Assembly (NCBI RefSeq): GCF_004798865.1
Contig: NW_025336259.1
Coordinates: 930,001 to 994,000 of the forward strand
Direction of reading: 5' to 3'
Length of the DNA: 64,000 bases
From: Varanus komodoensis
Lineage: Eukaryota; Chordata; Lepidosauria; Squamata; Varanidae
Shown here: in pieces, positions 56,376 through 64,000 of the stretch
Layout: each line of letters begins with the position of its first letter
Position numbering within the stretch: position 1 is the first letter of the stretch
The notes under the pieces: model-generated
What the model was told of the DNA's origin: nothing
The model's input: the letters and a program-made list of their open reading frames with translations, nothing else
Database searches by the model: none
Position numbers and translations under genes: made by a program

Positions 56376-56645
56376 CCCTTGATCAAAACCGGCATTCAAC
56401 TGGCTGTTTTCCAGGCTTCTGCTACGGAGTCTTAGGGACACGGTACATACGTTTGTCAGAGGATCAGCAACTGCATATTTGAGTTCTTTGCGAATTCTAC
56501 GGTGGGTGCCCTCGGGACCCAGAGTTTTATTAACTTTCAGGCTGCCAATCAGGTTAAGAGCATCATCATTTCTCACCACCGTTTGCCTCAATTCTTCAGA
56601 CTCTCTTCCTGAAAACTGCAGTTCGGGGCAGGTGTCCATTTTCTT
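56376..56645 (-). mobile_element. CR1/L3-type LINE, pre-RT fragment
   Basis: Reads NDDALNLIGSLKVNKTLGPE and RIRKELKYAVADPLTNV, equivalent to the L-VNKA-GPDGI--R-LKEL---IA-PL block that opens the RT domain in CR1-group LINEs. Confidence 0.7.
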
Positions 56646-57032
56646 ATCTTGTGCAATGAAGACATTTTTTAAAAAAAAATAAGCTAGCTACTCTGGATCT
56701 CTTTATTCTTTCCTTGCTTATGGAGGGCTTCCATTTTCCAAAGGAGCCCTTTTCCCTGAGAGCTTCCCCAGGTTGACCAGGCTGGTTACTTCTTAGAAAT
56801 GATGCAAGCTTTCTCTGCTGAGCTTCTGTTCTTGTGGTTTTGAGTAATCTCCAAACCTTTTGAGGGGACTTTGGTTTCACCCTTGCAACTTCCTTTTTAC
56901 CAGTTCCCTGGCTGTAGATACGTTTCCTCTTCTGAAGTCGTATGTGACTCATTCTCCCACTTAAATGTACATGAAGTCCGCTACCCCATGGTTACTGTTT
57001 CCAGCTGGTTCAACGATGTTCCCATCTCGGAT
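56646..57032. other. Unrecognised; possible LINE remnant
   Basis: A 102-codon minus-strand frame (lysine- and arginine-rich) lies next to the LINE fragment and might be an upstream part of it or of another element. No domain recognised. Confidence 0.35.
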
Positions 57033-57205
57033 CAGTGTTGGGGACTTGAGTCGAGCAACTTGCTCCCAAGTCTGACTCAAGTGGCGTGAGCGGCTCGACT
57101 TAGGAGCAACAACCAAGTGACTTGACTTAAGATTTTGATTGTTCTTATGACTGAGTTGCTTTTTGGCATGTGGGAGGCAGGGGCAGGGGGTAGGGATGCT
57201 GCAAT

Positions 57206-57254
57206 ACAGGTAGTCCCCGGGTTACATACTTACAAATGGAGGGACTACCATAAA
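57206..57254. repeat. Small inverted repeat, TACAGGTAGTCCC type
   Basis: TACAGGTAGTCCC is mirrored by GGGACTACCATA. These are the ends of a DNA-transposon family common in reptiles, here reduced to about 49 bases. Confidence 0.5.
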
Positions 57255-57276
57255 CCCTTTATGAATAGATCTAACA

Positions 57277-57383
57277 AAAAGCTGTGAATATCTCTTCCAC
57301 AACACAGCATCAGCGGGCCCATAGTTCCCTAGGGATATTCATGGCTTTTTTGCAGATATTCCCTAGAGATATTCACAGCTTTT
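57277..57383. repeat. Perfect 19-bp inverted repeat
   Basis: AAAAGCTGTGAATATCTCT (57277-57295) is exactly mirrored by 57365-57383. A third, imperfect copy lies between them (57333-57357). Confidence 0.9.
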
Positions 57384-57611
57384 CGTTCCACAGCTTCGGC
57401 TTGAGCATACCCAAGCCAGTGTGTTCTGGGGCATGTGTAGAGCCTAATGGATGAAGCAGGACCACCCCAAAATACTTTCTGGAAAGGCCAGAAGCAAAGG
57501 TTCCCAGATGACTTCTCTCTGCACCTCTGTTGTTGTTCTTTTAATGCTTGAAATCCTGTTTTTATTCATAAGGACTTCAATGCATGACTGAGAGAAGTGC
57601 AGATGGGAAAT

Positions 57612-57652
57612 GGGGGGGGGGGGTTAAAACCCCTTGCCCCCCCCCCCCCCCC
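57612..57652. repeat. Poly-G and poly-C runs facing each other
   Basis: 12 G, a 13-base spacer and 16 C; a potential hairpin. Confidence 0.9.
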
Positions 57653-57801
57653 ATACTCCACCACTACCTCCCTTTCTTCTGTTAAAGTTGGCTCTTGAGG
57701 CTTGAGACTTGACTTGGAAATTTCTTGCAATGCCTTGAGACTCGACTTGGACCTGAAGCAAATGCTTGAGACTTGGAGTAAAGGACTTGAATGCATCGCT
57801 G

Positions 57802-59262
57802 CCTCCTATCAGCTCCCAGCCAGCACCGTTCAGGATTAAATCCAGGGTCGCCTCCCCTCTGGTTTGCCGCATGGCCAAGTGCCCAGGGGAGCCGTCGTGC
57901 AGGACACTGAGAAATTCAACCCCTCCATTGTGACTGGAACATGCATTTACCCGGTCAGGTGGGAGTTGCCGAAGGAGCTATTATTACACTTCCTCGTCAC
58001 CTCCTTGGTTCCATTTTTCATCTCAGGAGCAGTGGGGACATTCTGGTTCTGGGGAGGAGGTGGATGGCAAGCTCTCGCAGGTTTGGAGCCAGGCATCTTC
58101 ACCCTCAGAGCTTCTGGCGCTGCAGCAGCTCAACCCAAGGCCCTCTGCGACACGCAGAGTAAGGCTCCGCCAGCACGTGCAAAGCTCATATTCAGGGACA
58201 ACTGTTTCCCACTGGCTCCTTCCATCCTACGCGGTTTGCCTGATGCCTACCGTACACGTGTCCTCCTTCAAGACCAAGTTCCCACTTCTCCCATCTTGGC
58301 CCAACAGCTTCCAGCACTTCCACCGCCAGCCTCTCCATGGAGTCCCTCCCCAGATGCCTCTTTGAAGGCGATCACGCTGCTCCGCCCTGCTCCTGGCTTG
58401 TTCCCTTCTCGTCTTCATCTGGGAGGGATCATTTTCATCTTCATCCACGAGACGTGATTCAACCCACCCAGGATGCTGGCCTTCCACACTGCGTCAACAG
58501 GGGAAGTTGGCAACTCTCCTCAGGCGGGTTCACCACCATGGAGCACCATGAATAGTTCTGGTAGAGCTCAAAACAGAGGCCAACATGGATAAGGGCCCCC
58601 ACTGATGCGGGAGTCAACAGCAAGGTCCCGTTGGCTTTTCCCCACTGTGCCTACTGGATCTAGGACCTCCTTTAAAACCAGACGCCCCGACGCTGCCCCT
58701 GCGGGGGGAGGCTGCTGGTTCATAACTAGGGGGCCAGGCAGCCCCTGGTGCAGCAGCTGGGGCTGGGCCTTCGGGCCAAAGGCCAGGGCACCGCAGTCCA
58801 GAGTGCAGCTGTGGAGCAGGTGATGAGGCATCCAGGCGGCGATGGAGGCGAGCTGGCAGGCACACTGAAAGAGCCGTGTCTGGCCTGGCACTCGGTCCCG
58901 GGGAAGAACGGGTGTAGGTCTCTCCCTCGTCTCTCTCCAGCCACCGTGCTTGGCCAGAAAGGCCCTGCGACGCCTCTAAACTACTGGGACGATCCCGGCA
59001 CGGAAGCAACGGTGGGACGAGAGCGCAGGTGCTTCGGCTTCCCTCGTGCCGCTCTGCAGCTTGGCCCACGAAGCCGAGGAGGGGTGTGCAGGCAGCACCC
59101 CTCCCGATCGGCGGCCCCTCAGCCTCCACTCCAGCACCCACGTCTGGCTGGGGCCCTGTGCTGAGCCCGTGGGGGTCTGCAGCTACCAACGGACGGGACC
59201 TCGAGAAGAAGGCAGACTGGACCTCCTCCCTGTCGCAGTTGCTGGCGTGCGAGGCCACATCT
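57802..59262. other. Unrecognised sequence
   Basis: Frames up to 214 codons on both strands; no domain or repeat recognised. Confidence 0.4.
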
Positions 59263-59395
59263 GGCTGCTAAATTGTGACGAGGTTTTATTGTCTCCTGCC
59301 TTTTGTGCTGCATTTTTCGTGTGGTTGAGGTGCTGTCGTTAAACCGCCCACAGAGGTTGGGCTCCTGGGTGGTAGAGAAATAAAATACACAGGAA
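59263..59395 (+). mobile_element. L2-like LINE 3' tail
   Basis: CGTTAAACCGCCCACAGAGG, GGGTGGTAGAGAAATAAAAT is the L2-type terminus. Confidence 0.5.
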
Positions 59396-59711
59396 TAACC
59401 AGTGGCAGGAGCCCTTGGCTCAACAGATTTTCATCTCTTTAGAGCTGAATCCAGGGCCTGTTTAGACAGGAAGAAGGACCGCAGTGCCTCACACCCCCCA
59501 GCCAGCGTGGCGAAGAACTGCCTTCCCCATCCGGGCTGGGAAAGGCGCAAACCACATAACTTTTCTGTCTAAACGTGTCTAGGATGGCACCCACATTTGT
59601 TACCTTGCATTCCTACTGCCTTATTTGCTAAAAAATCCATGAAGGTTCTGTGCCATCAGAACAAGAGCTGTAAAAATGGCAGAAACACTGGAAATCAAGT
59701 GGCGCTGGAGA
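59396..59711. other. Unrecognised sequence
   Basis: Nothing recognised. Confidence 0.4.
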
Positions 59712-59948
59712 GGGGAGCCGCTGTGGCATCGTGGTCAGGGCCGGACAGGGGACTCGGGTGACCCGGGTTCCAGTCTCTGCTCAACCATGGAGCTCCCTGG
59801 GTAACTTTGGGCCAGTCACAGGCTCTCAGCCTGCCCACCTTGCAGGGGTGTTGTTGTGAGTATAAAATGGAGAGGTGGAGAACCTGGCAGCCACCTTGGT
59901 TCCTTGCAAGAAGAAGAAAGAGTATACACGTAATAGTGTCATAAAAAT
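59712..59948 (+). mobile_element. tRNA-derived SINE, full length
   Basis: AGCCGCTGTGGCATCGTGGT (A-box region), CCGGGTTCCAGTCTCTGCTC (B box), GGGCCAGTCACAGGCTCTCA, CACCTTGCAGGGGTGTTGTT, then CAGCCACCTTGGTTCCTTGC and a tail. Confidence 0.88.
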
Positions 59949-59949
59949 A

Positions 59950-60102
59950 ATTAAGCTCATTGGGTGATTGGGGCCAATCACTGCCTCTTTGCCTAAACCA
60001 CCTCGCAGGGGTGTTGTGAAGATAAATGGAGACGAGGAGGAGCGTGTGAGCTGTCCTTGAGTTCCTTGCAAAGGAAAAAGGGCAGGGTAAAAATACTGTA
60101 AC

Positions 60103-60105
<3 letters not shown>
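59950..60105 (+). mobile_element. Second SINE in tandem, head lost
   Basis: AGCTCATTGGGTGATTGGGG, ACCACCTCGCAGGGGTGTTG and AGTTCCTTGCAAAGGAAAAA directly follow the tail of the preceding SINE. Confidence 0.8.
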
Positions 60106-60140
<35 letters not shown>

Positions 60141-60154
60141 GCGCGCGCGTGCGC
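60106..60154 (+). repeat. (CA)n(CG)n alternating tract
   Basis: About 16 CA units run straight into CGCGCGCGCGTGCGC: 49 bases of strictly alternating purine and pyrimidine. Confidence 0.95.
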
Positions 60155-61170
60155 AAAGGACTACTCTGGAAGGATTTCAGCCAAGACCATCAAGGACAAT
60201 TATGGTTCTGGGGGAAATGTCACCCGTAGCTGCGTCATCACTCACGCCAGCCAGCAGGCCTCCGGGGGCACCAGCCCCTTCCCAAGCAAGGCCGGAGCCC
60301 CTTCGAGAGGCAGGTCAAGACCAGCGCCTTCCCTTGCCACCAGGGCAGGTCCTTCAGGACAGGCGCCGTGTGTTCCCCAGACGGCGCCACATTCTGCCCC
60401 AGCTGAATCCTTAGGACTTCACGGGTCCCTCCACAGAGGGGGACTTCCAGTAGCTCCTACAGCCATTTTCGAAGCGAACCCATCCCGGCGGTTGTGACCG
60501 TTCCTCGTAGCAGCGGGCCTGAGGCTGAGCCCGTGCGTGGCGGGTTCCCGAAGGTGCCGCAAGGACACCCGTCACGGTGCTCCTCTTCACTGCAATGGGA
60601 ATCTGGACTCCTGCCCTTCAGAGCAAGACCGCTGCTCAGTCTGAGAAAAGACGGCGAGATGCTGGAGAGGGAACCCTGGCAGAGAGAGCAACGCTCTGTG
60701 GAACATGGTGCCAAATCAGATGGCCACGTCGTTGGCTGATGTTCTCACGGTCTCATTTTGAGGACACCAGAGTATTTCAGTTGGCAACAACAAAGGGCTC
60801 ACTGGGGAAGGAAGCCTGGGGCAGATGGTCTTGAAAATACACGTTCCGGCCCACGTTGAACGTTCCCCCGTGGTCTAGCCTTTGAAGGACACCAACATGC
60901 GACGGTGGATTGATGGTGCTCGGGATGTCGCAGACATGAGTTGCCCGTGACATTGCCCTCTACACAAGGAGCCCATGTTACTTTGTTGGGGATCTTTCAA
61001 AAACGGGAGCTGGTTTGCCTCCTTCCGATATTAACTGTACGCAATCCACCCAGAGGCCTTGCCTTGGTGGTCCGACTGGATGTCTCTGCGAGACTTGCGA
61101 GCGAATTACGGGAAGCCCAGCACTGGCAAGGTTCCTCCCTTCACAGCAGCGAAACAAAAAATCTGCTGCC
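60155..61170. other. Unrecognised sequence
   Basis: Nothing recognised. Confidence 0.4.
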
Positions 61171-63580
61171 TTTTTATTTATTTATTTATTAAAACATTTC
61201 TATGCCACCCCATTCGCCGAAGCCTCGGGGCGGCTCACAACATAGAATTAAAATAGAAGAAATAACAATATAAAATAAGTCGCCCTGGCCAGATAAAATA
61301 AGCAAAATATATTAACAATTAAAATGACGCTTAAATAAAAAGGTCTTCGCCTGGCGCTGAAAAACAAATAACGACGGCACCAGGCGGACCTCTCTGGGGA
61401 GCGCATTCCATAGATTGGGCGCCACCGCTGAGAAAGCCCTCCTCTGAGTAGCCACCCTCCTAATTTCTCTCACGGAGGGTTCCCGGAGAAGGGCCTCTCC
61501 TGCAGATCTCAAGGGGCGGGAGGGCATATACGGACACAAGCGCTCCTTCAAGTAGCCAGGACCCAAGCCGTTTAGGGCTTTATAGGTCATCACCAACACC
61601 TGGAATTGGGCCCGGACTTCAATGGGAAGCCAGTGAAGCTGACGGAGAACTGGAGTCATGTGACCATAACGCCCAGTCCCCGTCAGCAGCCTGGCAGCTC
61701 TATTTTGCACCAATTGAAGTATCCGGACCGTCTTCAGGGGAAGCCCCACGTAAAGCACGTTACAGAAGTCAAGTTGGGAAGTCACCAACGCGTGTGTCAC
61801 TGTCGCCAGGCAGTCGTACTCCAGGTAGGGGCGCAGCTGATGGATCAGCCAAAGCTGAAGGAAAGCGCTCCTCGCCACCGCTGTCACCTGAGCTTCCAAA
61901 GAAAGCTCCGGGTCGAGGAGCACTCCCAGGCTGCGGACCTTGTCCCTAAGAGGGAGTGCAACCCCATTCAGGACTAGGTTCAATTCACCCTCTCCGAAGC
62001 CCGATCCGCCAACCAACAGGACCTCCGTCTTGTCTGGATTGAGCTTCAGTTTGTTGGCCCTCATCCAGCCCATTACCTCGGCCAGGCACCGGTTCAGCAC
62101 AGCCACTGCCTCACCTGGATTGGTGGAAAACGAGAGGTAGAGCTGGGTGTCATCAGCGTACTGATGATTCCGCAGCCCACACCTCCTGATGACCTCTCCC
62201 AGCGGTTTCATGTAGATGTTGAATAGCAAGGGGGACAAAATGAACCCCTGCGGTACTCCATGGCATAGCTGCCATGGCGCAGAGCCATAGTCCCCCAGCA
62301 CCACCTTCTGGAATCGGCCATTGAGATAAGAGCGGAACCACTGCAAAGCAGTGCCTCCAACCCCCAATCCCACTAGCCTATCCAGAAGGATACCATGGTC
62401 GATGGTATCGAAAGCCGCTGAGAGGTCCAGGAGAACCAACAGAGATGCACTCCCTCTGTCCTTCTCCCTGCACAGGTTATCATACAGGGCGACCAAGGCA
62501 GATTCAGTACCGTACCCGGGTCTGAAGCCGGACTGAAATGGGTCTAGATAATCAGTTTCATCCAAGAGAGCTTGGAGTTGTCCCGCCACCACCCGCTCCA
62601 AAACCTTGCCCAGAAACGGGATGTTGGCCACTGGTCTATAATTAGTGGCCATCTCTGGATCCAGTGACGCCTTCTTCAGGACCGGTCGGACTACTGCCTC
62701 CTTTAAGGGGCAGGTACCTGACCCTCCCTCAGAGAGGCGTTAACCACTTCCAAGATCCAGATCCCAATCCTGTGCTTGGCGTTATTTATTAACCAAGATG
62801 GGCAAGGGTCCAATAGGCAAGTGGTGGGACGTACTTGTCCAAGCACCTTGTCCACATCATCGGGCCGCAATAACTGAAATTCATCCAATAATTCTGGACC
62901 AGACGGCAGCATTGGTGTCTCCCCAGAAACCTCTGATTCACTAGTGGTGTCCAGCTTGTGACGAATCTGAGCGATTTTCTCCCTGAAATGTGTGGCAAGG
63001 TTGTCACAGCGGGCCTTTGAGGGTGGAACCAGATCTTTCTTAGGACCTGGACGAACCAGGCCTTGCACCACTCGAAAAAGCTCCGCCGGATGGCATTTTG
63101 AGGAGGCAATGGAAGCGGAAAAAAACCTCTTTTTCGCCGCCCTCACCGCCACAGCATAGGCCCGATAATGGGCTCTCAAGTGTGTTCGGTCAGATACATC
63201 CCGTGATCTCCTCCACCTACGCTCTAGCCGTCTCCCAGCCTGCTTCATCGCCCGCAATTCAGGTGTATACCAAGGGGAAGAGTGGGCTTTGCCCAGCGGG
63301 AGAGGACGCTTAGGAGCGATCGTGTCCACAGCCCTGGTCATCTCCCTGTTCCACAGTTCGTCCAGGGCCTCGACAGGAGCACAAGTCTTGTCAGCCGGAA
63401 ACTCCCCCAGGGCCTTCAGGAATCCATCCGGATCCATCCGGCTCCGGGGGCGGACCCACACGATCGGGTCCGCACCCTTGCAGAGGCCGCTCTCGAGCGC
63501 AAACCTCACCAGGAAGTGATCTGCCCATGGCAGGGGAGTCAGGCATAAGTTCCTCATAAATTTTGAATGATATCCGTGGT
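61171..63580 (-). mobile_element. L2 LINE, near-complete reverse transcriptase
   Basis: Minus strand. 62652-61312 encodes 446 residues with the RT motifs in order: NYRPVANIPFLGKVLERVVA, LLDLSAAFDTIDHGILLDRL (motif A), HGVPQGFILSPLLFNIYM (motif B), HQYADDTQLYLSF (catalytic YADD near 62150), KLKLNPDKTEVLLVG and LGVLLDPELSLEAQV. The L2-type end follows (VQNRAARLLTGTGRYGHMTP, LHWLPIEVRAQFQVLVMTYK, RAFSAVAPNLWNALPREVRL). The linker region just upstream sits at about 63575-62703 in another frame; a single missing base near 62690-62702 separates the two. Most of the endonuclease is absent by 5' truncation near 63.6 kb. 3' tail (AAAT)n at 61172-61192. The open frame suggests a recent insertion. Confidence 0.93.
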
Positions 63581-63768
63581 GAACCATCCAGGAGGTGAAC
63601 GGCTGTTTCGCAAATGCAGCTTCCCTACTTGGTTCCTGAGCATTTCTGCGTCCTGCAAGGCCAGATTTTTTATCGTGCTGCATTTTACAGTGGCATTTGT
63701 ACTTTCATTCATGTTCATCCAAGGCAGACCCTCGATCTTTTGAGATGAATATTGCTGGGGCTGACTGG
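63581..63768. other. Unrecognised sequence
   Basis: Short stretch between the L2 5' end and a CR1. The L2 frame continues into it by chance. Confidence 0.4.
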
Positions 63769-64000
63769 TACAATCATGGAATAGTAGGGTCGGAAGGGGC
63801 CAAGGAGCCATTGGATCTGCCCCCAAACTGGTGTTGGGACACCGGTTGCACCAGGTCACTGTCCAGCTTCTGCATGAATGCCCCCCGTGTGGGAGAGCCC
63901 ACCTCCTCTCTTGGCAGCTGGCGTCACTGTCCTATTGCTCCGATGGTCAGGAAGTTCTTCCTCGTGTCTGGCCTGCACCTGTGTGCCGTGATCGAAGGTC
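63769..64000 (-). mobile_element. CR1 LINE 3' end, runs off the window
   Basis: AATCATGGAATAGTAGGGTC terminus, GAATGCCCCCCGTGTGGGAG and CTGGCGTCACTGTCCTATTG match the CR1 3' region of the 48618 copy. The element continues beyond 64000. Confidence 0.8.

Larger units (their letters stand above)
57033..57801. mobile_element. Candidate DNA transposon with ACTTG-rich ends
   Basis: Both ends are packed with GACTTGA, GACTTGG and TTGAGACTTG repeats (57040-57130 and 57685-57792). It starts CAGTG and ends CGCTG. The flanking octamers TCTCGGAT and CCTCCTAT agree at 5 of 8. The pattern suggests a hAT-like non-autonomous element with subterminal repeats, but the family is not identified. Confidence 0.4.

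Noticed and set aside
1-64000. LTR retrovirus, Polinton-like element, CRISPR array, rRNA or toxin genes
   Set aside because: No gag/pol/env-like frame, paired LTRs, capsid-like frame, regularly spaced repeats or rRNA text was seen. All reverse transcriptase matches are of non-LTR LINE type.

Overview
The window looks like vertebrate nuclear DNA, most likely from a squamate reptile. The evidence is one single-coding-exon vertebrate GPCR, P2RY2, lying in a sea of CR1, L2 and BovB/RTE LINE fragments, many tRNA-derived SINEs with L2/CR1-like tails, and short non-autonomous hAT elements. That mix of repeats is typical of lizards and snakes. The species assignment is inference, because no ribosomal or mitochondrial marker is present. 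Base composition is mostly GC-rich, with AT-rich islands near 2.4 kb and 4.1-4.6 kb. One assembly gap of exactly 100 N lies at 19506-19605.

The only host gene I can support is P2RY2 on the minus strand (coding exon 31531-32613). Its ATG lies four bases inside a convincing splice acceptor, so the 5' UTR must start in an exon further right. A CpG-dense block at about 38.5-39.0 kb is a candidate promoter, but the link is not proven. No exon of the usual mammalian neighbours (P2RY6, FCHSD2) could be recognised.

Layout. 0-7 kb: worn CR1 and SINE fragments in unrecognised sequence. 7.2-9.65 kb: a dense nest made of a CR1 copy with an open RT frame, an RTE/BovB copy split by a tRNA-Asn-derived SINE and by a hAT element, and then another SINE. 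9.7-17.9 kb: few repeats. 17.9-19.9 kb: two BovB 3' ends, then the gap, whose right edge carries one arm of a 49-bp inverted repeat. 20-31 kb: SINEs (one split by a CR1), several CR1 3' ends, an L2 end and a palindromic MITE. 31.5-32.6 kb: P2RY2. 36-45 kb: a CR1, SINEs, palindromic MITEs, the CpG block and a CR1 split by a BovB relic. 45-48.6 kb: GC-rich sequence with long but unconvincing open frames. 48.6-57 kb: L2 tails, one of them split by a hAT element with a clear target-site duplication. 57.0-57.8 kb: an unclassified element with ACTTG-rich ends. 59.7-60.2 kb: tandem SINEs and a CA/CG alternating tract. 61.2-63.6 kb: a young-looking L2 with a complete reverse transcriptase domain and one visible frameshift. 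The window ends in another CR1.

No LTR retrovirus, Polinton, CRISPR array, rRNA gene or convincing functional tRNA gene was seen. I found no clear new biological system. The observations most worth a second look are the inverted repeat at the gap, the RGD-less P2RY2, the tRNA-Asn SINE, the palindromic MITE family and the ACTTG element.
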